Assembly (NCBI GenBank): GCA_040381555.1 | Contig: JBEIHC010000038.1 | Span: forward strand, 1-22,659 | DNA: 22,659 nt | From: CANHCC01 sp040381555 | Lineage (GTDB): Bacteria; Bacteroidota; Bacteroidia; J057; RFSG01 | Direction: 5' to 3' | Shown: positions 1 to 7,284 of the stretch, one piece after another | How positions within the stretch are numbered: the stretch's first letter is position 1 | Layout: each line of letters begins with the position of its first letter | Program-made: the position numbers and the translations under genes | The notes under the pieces: generated by a model | What the model saw: the letters and a program-made list of their open reading frames with translations, nothing else | Database searches by the model: none | What the model was told of the DNA's origin: nothing

Positions 1-297
1 AGCGACCGGTTGGTTTCGTTCTGATGAACGAATTGTTTTTTTTAACGAAAAAATAAATTATTTAAAGAAATTCAGGTCGCTGAGTAGGCGTCATTAATTA
101 AATCTAAAACTTTGCTGCCGCCGTATCGAAGCCTGTGCTGAGCCTGTCGAAGTACGCCGGGCTCCTCAGTTCTTCGAACGAGAAATACAATGGAATTCTT
201 TCATTCCCACCACCGGCACTTCGATTAGGCGCCTCCCAAATAAAATGAAATGATGAATAGAATCCTGGCGCCCACTCAGCGACCGGTTGGTTTCGTT
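1..297. repeat. Intergenic region with direct and inverted repeats
   Basis: No gene is visible in the first 362 bases. A 20-bp sequence beginning AGCGACCGGTTGG occurs at 1-20 and again, identical, at 278-297. The same block takes part in an inverted pair: GGTCGCTGAGTAGGCG at 75-90 and its reverse complement, with one mismatch, at 269-284. Between them lies a CTGAGCCTGTCGAAG stretch (about 139-153), which from memory resembles a short dispersed repeat common in many bacterial genomes, with an opposing ACTTCGA at 218-224. A small hairpin (TTCGTT, 6-nt loop, AACGAA) lies at 15-32. This could be a non-coding repeat cluster or the remnant of a small mobile element. No transposase is present. Confidence 0.6.
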
Positions 298-362
298 GGG
301 TGTTAACCTAAGTTAATTGTCAATTTACGCACACCAAATTGCGTATGTCCATATTTTGTATC

Positions 363-899
363 TCAATCTTCGACATTCACATAGGTTTGTGTTTTCATGA
401 TATTTTTCATGAAGGCCCCATATAAAGTAATCTTGCCTTGAGGTATATCATATGTTTTACCATCAGCAACTTGTATTTTAATTGTGGAATTCGCAATGTT
501 CTGACTGATAATCCAATAGTATGCCCCTTCATCAAGACTGCTACCGTCTATCAAAGCTATGGTTTCATCCATATGGCCAACACCTGCTCCTTCTAGCATT
601 GGAGCTTTTGTTAAACAATTTTGTCCTTGAAATACGACCATTCGACCATTCGGATCAAAACAATAATATTTGCCCTTTGATAACTCAAAAGCAATCAATA
701 CCTCTCCTGCTTTCATTTTTAATTCTTCGTATGGGTGCATACAGCCATTTTCATCTGCAAAATAATCAAGTCCACTGGGCAATGCAACCGAGTATTGAGC
801 TGTAGAATTAATGATATAATAGCCTGGAACAAAGTCTTGAGCATAGGCAGAAATGGTTGTCAAACTGAAAAGAATGAGTAACAAGGTTATTTTTTTCAT
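363..899 (-). CDS. Small secreted protein of unknown function
   Basis: The 178-residue product begins with a clear signal peptide (Lys-Lys, then a Leu/Ile-rich core, then AYAQ with cleavage expected near residue 21), so it is exported to the periplasm or beyond. The mature part has no motif I recognise. It is rich in aromatic and Gly residues, with Cys at about residues 53, 80 and 95, and reads like a small beta-sheet domain. It starts at an ATG with no Shine-Dalgarno at normal distance; an AGGAG lies about 14 nt upstream, too far to be convincing. It is flanked by gene-poor DNA on both sides, so its context gives no clue. It is probably a real gene because of the signal peptide and its length. 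Confidence 0.7.
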   Translation of the reverse strand: MKKITLLLILFSLTTISAYAQDFVPGYYIINSTAQYSVALPSGLDYFADENGCMHPYEELKMKAGEVLIAFELSKGKYYCFDPNGRMVVFQGQNCLTKAPMLEGAGVGHMDETIALIDGSSLDEGAYYWIISQNIANSTIKIQVADGKTYDIPQGKITLYGAFMKNIMKTQTYVNVED

Positions 900-1025
900 A
901 TTCTTTTTTTATTCTCCTACTCTTTTGGCTTTTCGGTTTCGCCCCGTTTTTTTGCATGGTCTCTGGTCTCCATTTGATTTATTTAGCGTTGGCATTCATT
1001 TTCGGGATGTTTTTTCATTCCTTAT

Positions 1026-1799
1026 TTAGAAGTATTCAATCCCACAATCGAACCTTGTCTTATGGAGATTAATTCTATCGACAGTTATTCTTTTGAATAC
1101 TCCATAATCCAAACTCATGAATGCCTGTTTAAAGTTATAATTTTTTTTATTAACTCTGTCGTACCACCTGACTGTACTGGTATTAACGATGTCTGTCAAT
1201 TATATTCTACTGGCCTCATTTGTAGGCATTTGCTGTGTAAAATTGATGTCTTAATTCAGGGTGTCACTATATTTACCTGTTAAATTTTCTGATTGAGAGG
1301 GATTGAAGCCTGTTGCTGGAATGGACCAGTAACTGGAATGAACCATTTGATTTTCTCTAATATTTTTGGGTGTGTAAGAATCTTCTAATCTTAGGAATTG
1401 GCGTAGGGATTGGTTGGTTTAAGCCCAATTCGTGGAAGTATTACTATTGTATAAATTCAAACATACGAGTGAATCTAGAGCAGATACTGCCTTTCCAAAT
1501 TTACCCTCAGATGATCCTGCCCTGAGCCTACTAAATTCAAGACAATTTACACTCTAGGATGACAATTAGTGTGGGCATCTTTCTAATTGTCTTATTGCAG
1601 AAATGGATTGTTCTGTTGGTCTCAATTTTCTCCAGTACTCAGGGTTGATATCTTGCCATAGGTTTCCTCCCCATTAGTAAAAACGCCTTTCAGCCAGAAT
1701 TGCCTTCACTTGGGCGAACTCGTATTGAGTTGAAGGTAGGCTGGGTAGGATAGTCAAAAAATGGAATAGAGAATAGTTTACACTGGGTTGTGCAATTTG
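1026..1799 (-). pseudogene. Possible eroded reading frame downstream of the HNH gene
   Basis: The 900-1817 stretch holds no intact gene. One minus-strand frame reads as protein-like sequence over about 257 codons, broken only by stops at 1674, 1566, 1554, 1419, 1251 and 1200 before ending at 1026. At this base composition I would expect roughly 17 stops, so the frame is more open than chance suggests. Segments such as the one starting WGGNLWQDINPEYW (just below 1674) and one containing YWSIPATGF (about 1305-1330) look like real protein. I do not recognise the family. It is in the same frame as the HNH gene that ends at 1818. It may be a decayed gene, or a chance run. Confidence 0.25.
1561..1591. 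other. Inverted repeat, 9-bp stem
   Basis: GACAATTAG at 1561-1569 and its exact complement CTAATTGTC at 1583-1591 would pair around a 13-nt loop. There is no T-run directly after it on either strand, so it is not a typical terminator. It lies inside the possible eroded frame. Confidence 0.4.
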
Positions 1800-1817
1800 T
1801 CAAAGCACCTTGTTGTT

Positions 1818-2783
1818 TTATTTCTTGAACACCTTCTCAAAATGCCACTGAAGATTTTCAATTTTTGGGAAATATTGCCTTGCACTGGGTAACTTGATTC
1901 CTTTACCCTCGAATCCCTTAATACTATAACTCGTGGCTTCTTCTCTGAATGTAGGAGAAATAACTACTTTATATTGTTCATTAATTGCAATCAATCCCCG
2001 GTCAAATGCCCTGTGCAGATTTGGACATAAGGCAATTCCATTGGTGATGGTATCGTCATAACTCTCACTGAATGGAATAATATGGCATGCATCCACCATG
2101 GACACTGAAGCCAGGGCATCTATACGCATCCCTGAAATGCAACAAGTATTCTGGTAGATTTTAGGTATTTCTCTTTTAAATAAACTGCCTCTTAAATATA
2201 TTTCCTCCTCATTATCCTGCTGCATCAATTTCTTTATTTCATGCTGATACTCTTCTGCTGGCTCATGGAGAATTTTATCCTCTATTTCATCGAATAGGTT
2301 TTGTTGGATGCCTGATGATTGACTGAAATTACTTTTGGTGTTTGGAAAATATTCATCCAATAAAAAATGCTGCATGATTTCATTGCTCAATTTATCTTTC
2401 ATCAATACAAACAAATCCTCCTCGATGAGGGCATATTCAATCGCAGTATTCAGTTTAATAAAACTTTTTACCATCGAACCAAGATTATCAATAGAATGAA
2501 AACCCAGCCTGGGTATAAGTTTCCAGAATTTATCCGACTTTAAATGATAAAATGGATAGGATATTCTGCAATGATGATTCGTAGTAACCAGCAAACTCCA
2601 ATTGGTTTTGAACAAAGCAACTAATTCAGGGGTAATATAAATTCTTGGGATGGTATTTAATCCATTCTGATAAGTTTGCAATACCGACAATAATAAAATG
2701 GGTTTATGCGGTGCAACCCCATGAGACCTATCTAATTTAAGTCTTTTAAATGCTTTTAGATAATGTGAGAGTTTTTCTTGCAC
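1818..2783 (-). CDS. HNH endonuclease, restriction type
   Basis: This 321-residue protein is a probable DNA endonuclease. The C-terminal HNH domain runs from about residue 205 to 280, with a Cys pair at 214-215 (CCISG), the metal-site histidine in ACHIIP (His234), and the second half NGIALCPNLHRAFD (about 248-261). These are hallmarks of the putative restriction endonuclease group (COG3440). The N-terminal 150 residues begin with the conserved LDRSHGVAPHKPILLL stretch typical of this group, so the length and architecture are complete. The start at 2783 is GTG; I keep it because the conserved block begins only a few residues later. No methyltransferase gene is adjacent, so it may be a solitary or modification-dependent enzyme. 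Function is inferred from motifs only. Confidence 0.88.
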   Translation of the reverse strand: MQEKLSHYLKAFKRLKLDRSHGVAPHKPILLLSVLQTYQNGLNTIPRIYITPELVALFKTNWSLLVTTNHHCRISYPFYHLKSDKFWKLIPRLGFHSIDNLGSMVKSFIKLNTAIEYALIEEDLFVLMKDKLSNEIMQHFLLDEYFPNTKSNFSQSSGIQQNLFDEIEDKILHEPAEEYQHEIKKLMQQDNEEEIYLRGSLFKREIPKIYQNTCCISGMRIDALASVSMVDACHIIPFSESYDDTITNGIALCPNLHRAFDRGLIAINEQYKVVISPTFREEATSYSIKGFEGKGIKLPSARQYFPKIENLQWHFEKVFKK

Positions 2784-2892
2784 TATAGGGATGATTAAAT
2801 TACGGGAACCTTCCGGAGGGATTGTTTATTGATTTTTAGAAATTAGGGTTACGATAAAAGTTAAGCTATTGCACCCGTATTTTAATTATTTC

Positions 2893-2914
2893 ATGAATTA
2901 ATGAATTAATGAAT
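2893..2914. repeat. Short tandem octamer
   Basis: The octamer ATGAATTA is repeated 2.75 times just beyond the stop codon of the TonB-dependent receptor gene. It is short and AT-rich, and could change copy number by slippage. No function is apparent. Confidence 0.6.
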
Positions 2915-2916
2915 CT

Positions 2917-5193
2917 TCACCTCCTCCACCTTACCCCAATAAACCCTCTCATTCCTTGATTCGGAGCAAATACATAGGTAGGATCAAAACTCAGGGCATT
3001 GGGGTTTTCGGCAGTGGGAATGACTTGGCCTTGTTCGTCAAACTTTACTTGCTTGTCGAAGGGGTCATGGGCTCGGGCGATGCTGTTGGCTGGGGGTCTG
3101 AAATTGAGAATGTTTTTGATGCCACCATAGAATTCCCAGCCTTTTTTCTGCTTCCAGGTGAGCTGAATGTTTTGGATACTCCATACTGTGGAACGAGGGG
3201 CTCGGCTGTCTAAGGGACCCAGTAGGGGTAAGAGCATGGGACCATAGAGGTTGCCTGTGTAATCGAGGCTAAAGCCATTTTTGGGAAAGGTATAGCCTAT
3301 GCTCCAAACACCCGAAATTTGTTCCGTCAATAAAGGCCTGCGACTGATGCCAGATTCTATGAGTCGGATGTCCTGAAGGGTGCTGCCTAAAAGAATTTTT
3401 AAGCCACTGGGAAATACCGCTTCGGTACTTAGGTTCATACCCCGGGAAATGGCATGCCCGCTGAGGTTCCGGTAAATTATTTGATTGGGGTTGGTTTCGT
3501 AATCGGGCAGAATGCGATTGCCAAACCAAGTGTAAAAAAGACTGAGATCTAAATTAAAATATCGGTTCCGGGGGGTGTTCCATTTTCGTACTCCATTGAC
3601 CTGAAAATTCCAGGAGGTTTCCGGTTTCAGAGTTTCTTGAAATACAACTGTGCGTGCACCGGTTAAGGCTGCATGGTCTTCGGTAAAAACATTGGCTATT
3701 CTATACCCATTGCCCATACTTAAACGCAGGATGGATTTGCGGTTGCGGGAACTGAGTTTGTAATTCACCCGAGGCGAAAGAATGTTGCCATGTAAGCTAT
3801 TATAATCATAGCGCATTCCGGCAAGTAAAATCTGTTGATCATCGAGCTGCCATTCATCCTGAATGAATAGTCCGGGTAAATGCATTCGGGAGGGTTGGTT
3901 AAAAGGAAGGGCAGTTCCGTTGGCTAATTCAGTGGCCGGGGTATTGTCATCATACCCTGTGTATCGATAAGTGAATCCATGCAGGAGCGCATGTCTGCCG
4001 AGGGTTTTATGCCAGGTGAGTTGGGCAAATCCTATCTGCTGTTGGGCAAGGAATAGGGTAGTGCCATACATACTATTTTGATGATGCCCATTGAGGCTGA
4101 GCACGATTTTGATGTCTTCTTGTGTGGGTAGAGCATATGTGCCAAACAACTCCCATCTTCGGGTGTAAATGCTCTCTCCGTAAATGGAGTCTCCTCCCCG
4201 AAATTCTTTGGAGAAATTCATTTGTCCTCCCCAGCGGTCTTCGTAAATCAGGCGGCCACCCAACATGGCTTCTTTTCCGGATTTTCGATCCCATACATTC
4301 TTGTTGAAAAGCGAAACTCTATTGGATAAAGCGATATCGGTAAATCTATCTTGATTGTTGTCTAGGGGATTTTGATAGACAAATGTATTGAGGCCAGTGA
4401 GGGATTGAATTCTTTTGCTGGGTTTAAATTGAAATCCAATATCGGCATTGAGTTCTGCCCAGGAAGTGAGGAATACATCCGCAGAGAGGGAGGGGGCTGT
4501 TTCCGGTTTTCGGGTGATGATGTTGATTAATCCCCCGACAGCTTCTGAGCCATATAGGGTAGAGGCAGGACCTTTAATAATTTCAATGCGTTCAATGAGA
4601 GATTGAGGAATTCCATTTAATCCATAAACCGTCGAAAGCCCACTGACGATGGGCATTCCATCAATAAGTACCATGGTATAGGGACCTTCCAAGCCATTGA
4701 GATGGATATCTCCTGTATTGCAGATATTGCAGTTGAGTTGAGGACGGACGCCATTGATATTTTGTAAAGATTCGAATAGGGTTGGGTTGGGGTTAGCCCG
4801 GAAGAATTGTGCCGTATAAACTTCGATAGGTACGGGACTATTGGAGCGGCTAACTTCTTTCATCGTACCGGAGATGACGACCTCTTCGAGTTGCAAGGGT
4901 TGGAGCAGAATATCAAGTTGGAGGGTATCAGAGGCTTGGAGGGCGAGGATTTTTTCCTGGGATTGGTATCCGGGAAAAGAGATTCGGAGGGTATATTTTC
5001 CGGGGGGAATTTCGGAGATTTGGAAGTATCCGAGCGAATCACTCCGGGCTCCTTTTGGGAAATTGTTTAGGGTAATTTGTGCGAACTCTAGGGGACCCTC
5101 AGCGTTCCGTACGCTTCCTTTCAAGGCAGTGTTTTGAGCACACAGCCAGGAAGTGAGAAGGAGTAGAGAAAGAATTGGGGAAAGGAACGGCAT
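2917..5193 (-). CDS. TonB-dependent outer-membrane receptor
   Basis: An outer-membrane active transporter driven by TonB. The 758-residue product has a signal peptide (through about residue 20, ending LCAQ), then a carboxypeptidase-regulatory-like domain (about 21-100), a TonB-box-like EEVVISGT (about 103-110), a plug domain with LIDGMPIVSG and the PASTLYGSEAVGGLINIIT block, and a long 22-strand-type barrel ending in a short Arg-rich tail. The plug carries a CNICNTGDI motif (Cys at about 155 and 158). The substrate is not shown by the sequence; the closest class is siderophore, vitamin or metal receptors. A longer frame would begin at a TTG at 5211, but I chose the ATG at 5193 because a -7 promoter box overlaps the TTG and the signal peptide fits better. 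No SusD partner gene is present. Confidence 0.93.
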   Translation of the reverse strand: MPFLSPILSLLLLTSWLCAQNTALKGSVRNAEGPLEFAQITLNNFPKGARSDSLGYFQISEIPPGKYTLRISFPGYQSQEKILALQASDTLQLDILLQPLQLEEVVISGTMKEVSRSNSPVPIEVYTAQFFRANPNPTLFESLQNINGVRPQLNCNICNTGDIHLNGLEGPYTMVLIDGMPIVSGLSTVYGLNGIPQSLIERIEIIKGPASTLYGSEAVGGLINIITRKPETAPSLSADVFLTSWAELNADIGFQFKPSKRIQSLTGLNTFVYQNPLDNNQDRFTDIALSNRVSLFNKNVWDRKSGKEAMLGGRLIYEDRWGGQMNFSKEFRGGDSIYGESIYTRRWELFGTYALPTQEDIKIVLSLNGHHQNSMYGTTLFLAQQQIGFAQLTWHKTLGRHALLHGFTYRYTGYDDNTPATELANGTALPFNQPSRMHLPGLFIQDEWQLDDQQILLAGMRYDYNSLHGNILSPRVNYKLSSRNRKSILRLSMGNGYRIANVFTEDHAALTGARTVVFQETLKPETSWNFQVNGVRKWNTPRNRYFNLDLSLFYTWFGNRILPDYETNPNQIIYRNLSGHAISRGMNLSTEAVFPSGLKILLGSTLQDIRLIESGISRRPLLTEQISGVWSIGYTFPKNGFSLDYTGNLYGPMLLPLLGPLDSRAPRSTVWSIQNIQLTWKQKKGWEFYGGIKNILNFRPPANSIARAHDPFDKQVKFDEQGQVIPTAENPNALSFDPTYVFAPNQGMRGFIGVRWRR

Positions 5194-5208
5194 GATCTGT
5201 TTGGGGAG

Positions 5209-5216
5209 CAAAGATA
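5209..5216 (-). promoter_or_regulatory. Candidate -7 promoter box for the TonB receptor
   Basis: On the minus strand this reads TATCTTTG, an exact match to the Bacteroidota -7 consensus TAnnTTTG. It lies 15 nt upstream of the ATG at 5193, giving a leader of about 10-13 nt. No clear TTG is seen at -33; that region is the edge of the palindromic repeat array. Confidence 0.5.
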
Positions 5217-5232
5217 GTGAGTCTGTTTAATT

Positions 5233-5811
5233 CACCGCTGAGTAAGGGAGTTAAGCGCAGAGTTCCGCAGTTTAATCCTCCGCGCAGCTCCTTTTAACTC
5301 TGCTCCTCTGCGGTGAATTCACCGCTGAGTAAGGGAGTTAAACGCAGAGTTACGCAGTTTTGAATGTTTTATAAAAAAATGAGCAATCTAATCCTCAGCG
5401 CAACTCCTTTTAACTCTGCTCCTCTGCGGTGAGCGCACCGCTGAGTAAGGGTGTTAAGCGCAGAGTTCCGCAGTTTAATCCTCCGCGCAACTCCTTTTAA
5501 CTCTGCTCCTCTGCGGTGAATTCACCGCTGAGTAAGAGAGTTAAACGCAGAGTTCCGCAGTTTTGAATGTTTTTTTTAGAAAAAATGAGCAATCCAATCC
5601 TCCGCGTAACTCCTTTTACCTCTGCTCCTCTGCGGTGAGTGCACCGCTGAGTAAGGGAGTTAAGCACAGAGTTCCGCAGTTTAACCCTCAGCGCAACTCC
5701 TTTACCTCCGTTCCTCTGAGGTGAGCGCACCGCTGAGTTCCGCAATTCAATCCTCCGCGTAACTCCTTTTACTCCGCTCCTCTGCGGTGAGTTCTCCGCT
5801 CCTCTGCGGTG
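5233..5811. repeat. Array of six imperfect palindromic repeats
   Basis: Six units begin CACCGCTGAG and end CTCTGCGGTG or a close variant, so each is an imperfect inverted repeat with an internal pair AGTAAGGGAGTT / AACTCCTTTT. Units lie at 5233-5315, 5320-5431, 5436-5518, 5523-5637, 5642-5723 and 5728-5789, followed by a partial end copy to 5811. They alternate short (82-83 bp) and long (112-115 bp). The long ones carry an extra AT-rich insert in the middle. The short-plus-long pair is repeated at a spacing of about 203-206 bp, showing tandem duplication of a dimer. The right end overlaps the 3' end of nadC. The same family occurs at 9389-9629. This accounts for most of the gap between nadC and the TonB receptor gene. 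Confidence 0.92.
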
Positions 5812-6668
5812 AGCGATTCGTACTTCAAGCTTATATCCAAACTTTTGAAAGAATGGGTCAATGCCCCTAAGGAAATAAAGTTCACGCCTGTTTCAGCTTT
5901 TTCACGGATATTGGCAAGGGTGATATTTCCGGAGGCTTCAGTTTGGAATCTGTCTCCGATCAGGTTGACGCATTCCCGCATCATATCGGGGTTCATGTTA
6001 TCGAGCAGGATACGCTGAACCTTTCCGAATGCCAAGATTTCCAGTACATCCTCAATATTTCGGGCTTCGATCTCGATTTCTATCTCCAATCCTTTTTTGT
6101 GAATGTATTCTTGCACGGCTTGTATTGCGGGAATGATTCCCCCGGCGAAGTCGATATGATTGTCTTTGATGAGAATCATGTCGTACAAACCAAACCTATG
6201 GTTGGAGCCGCCACCGATAGTAACGGCCCATTTCTCGAGATGCCGGACGAGAGGGGTTGTTTTACGGGTATCGAGCAGGGTGCATTGGGTTCCTTCGATG
6301 GCTTGAACTGCCTGTCGGGTTAGGGTGGCAATGCCAGACATTCTTTGCATGGCGTTTAGGGCCAATCTTTCTGCTGAGAGTAATGCCTGCACTTTCCCTC
6401 TGACTCGAAATACAATTGTCCCTTGGGGTAGGAGTTGTCCTTCTTGCGTCAAGGCTTCGAATTTGGCATTAGGGTCAAGTTCGAGAAATACTTTTTCGGC
6501 GAAATGGATTCCTGCGATGACTCCGGTTTCTTTCATCAGGCATTTCATGGTGCCAATAGCATCCGAAGGAATAGTTGCCAGGCTGGTATGATCTCCAGAG
6601 CCTATATCTTCCTGAAGAGCAGCCCGGATGATGTTTAAGGTTTGGGGATCGGAAAGAAAATTTTTCAT
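5769..6668 (-). CDS. nadC: Nicotinate-nucleotide pyrophosphorylase (carboxylating)
   Basis: NadC makes nicotinate mononucleotide and CO2 from quinolinate and phosphoribosyl pyrophosphate in the cytoplasm, a step of de novo NAD synthesis. Family motifs are all present: EDIGSGDHT (about 20-28), LDTRKT (132-137), GGGSNHRFGLYD (152-163) and KDNH (168-171), ending with the usual LISLGALTHS-like strand and SLDISLKY. The normal C-terminus should fall about residue 284. The last 15 residues, beginning SLTAEERR, are encoded by the palindromic repeat, which also provides the TAA stop. The enzyme is otherwise full length and should be active. Its start lies only 26 nt from the terminator hairpin of the upstream DUF4783 gene, so its promoter is unclear. 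Confidence 0.97.
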   Translation of the reverse strand: MKNFLSDPQTLNIIRAALQEDIGSGDHTSLATIPSDAIGTMKCLMKETGVIAGIHFAEKVFLELDPNAKFEALTQEGQLLPQGTIVFRVRGKVQALLSAERLALNAMQRMSGIATLTRQAVQAIEGTQCTLLDTRKTTPLVRHLEKWAVTIGGGSNHRFGLYDMILIKDNHIDFAGGIIPAIQAVQEYIHKKGLEIEIEIEARNIEDVLEILAFGKVQRILLDNMNPDMMRECVNLIGDRFQTEASGNITLANIREKAETGVNFISLGALTHSFKSLDISLKYESLTAEERRTHRRGAE

Positions 6669-6685
6669 ACTGGTACAATTTTACT

Positions 6686-6721
6686 TAAAAAAAAGCGATT
6701 CCTTTTCAGGAACCGCTTTTT
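6686..6721 (-). terminator. Intrinsic terminator after the DUF4783 gene
   Basis: GCGATTCC (6695-6702) and GGAACCGC (6709-6716) form an 8-bp stem with one G-T wobble around a 6-nt loop. On the minus strand it is followed by a run of about 8 T (complement of the A-run 6687-6694). It lies between the stop of the DUF4783 gene at 6754 and the nadC start at 6668. Confidence 0.8.
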
Positions 6722-6753
6722 CAAATACACACAACAAAAAAATCACACAAAAT

Positions 6754-7158
6754 TTATTCTTTATTTTCGAAACGGATTCTGTCTATTAAATAGACGGTTC
6801 CGTATTTTTTAATGAACACATTGGTATCAAACTGACTATTCACACTTTCATAGAGTCCCATTCCGTACCAGGCATCCCCTGAGCCTCCTACATGAATGAG
6901 ATTGAATTTGGACAAGGGGTTTTTAGAGAAGAAATCTTTGACTACTAATTGGGCTTGGCTTTTGGAGCAGACCTTTTCATAATCTAATAAAGTGATTTCC
7001 AGCTCTTTGTTAAAGAACTGAGAAAGTTGAACGGCATCTTTATTTTTGATGGCGGCTTCAATACTTTTCATAATATCCTGGGGGGATTGCGCCTGAATCG
7101 ATCTGAAAGACAGAACACAGAACAGTAGGAGTAGGATATTTCCGAAAACTTTTCTCAT
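6754..7158 (-). CDS. DUF4783 family exported protein
   Basis: This 134-residue protein has a signal peptide (MRK, hydrophobic core, then SIQAQ, cleavage about residue 24). The body matches my memory of the DUF4783 family: a short SnoaL/NTF2-like fold with repeated alpha helices, the QLSQFFNKELEITLLD segment, and a C-terminal YLIDRIRFE strand. The biochemical role of the family is unknown; in Bacteroidota it is often found beside nadC, as here. A longer frame starts at a TTG at 7224 but would put a charged peptide in front of the signal sequence and run through the hairpin repeat, so I use the ATG at 7158. A terminator follows the gene. Confidence 0.82.
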   Translation of the reverse strand: MRKVFGNILLLLFCVLSFRSIQAQSPQDIMKSIEAAIKNKDAVQLSQFFNKELEITLLDYEKVCSKSQAQLVVKDFFSKNPLSKFNLIHVGGSGDAWYGMGLYESVNSQFDTNVFIKKYGTVYLIDRIRFENKE

Positions 7159-7213
7159 GATTAGTAGGCAGATGCCAAATTGTATGCCAAAAAAGGGGGA
7201 AGGCTGTTTTTTC

Positions 7214-7258
7214 GCTTGCACCAAGCTGAGTTTACACTAAACTTCGCTTGCACCAAGC
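7214..7258. repeat. Three 13-bp hairpin units, mixed stem types, period 16
   Basis: Three units of the form 5-bp stem, 3-nt loop, 5-bp stem lie at 7214-7226 (GCTTG-CAC-CAAGC), 7230-7242 (GTTTA-CAC-TAAAC) and 7246-7258 (GCTTG-CAC-CAAGC), separated by 3-nt spacers TGA and TTC. The middle unit changes both members of two stem pairs, so pairing is kept. The array sits between the divergent DUF4783 and gpmI genes, 26 bp before the gpmI start. Related units occur at 10921, 14487 and 16835. Confidence 0.9.
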
Positions 7259-7284
7259 TGGGTTTTAAATCTTAATTTTACCGA

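Noticed and set aside
1062..1283. 73-codon plus-strand open frame
   Set aside because: No recognisable domain or start signal, and it lies opposite the more protein-like eroded frame.
1770..1790. Further hairpin unit at the GTTTACAC near 1777
   Set aside because: The second arm does not pair (TGGGT instead of TAAAC), so it does not fit the family.
5194..5211. TTG start for the TonB receptor, six residues longer
   Set aside because: A TAnnTTTG promoter box overlaps it, so the transcript would begin after this codon; the ATG at 5193 gives a normal signal peptide.
5497..5745. 82-codon minus-strand open frame
   Set aside because: It lies wholly in the palindromic repeat array and has the composition of the repeat.
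7159..7224. Longer DUF4783 protein from a TTG at 7224
   Set aside because: The extra 22 residues precede a good signal peptide and overlap the hairpin repeat.
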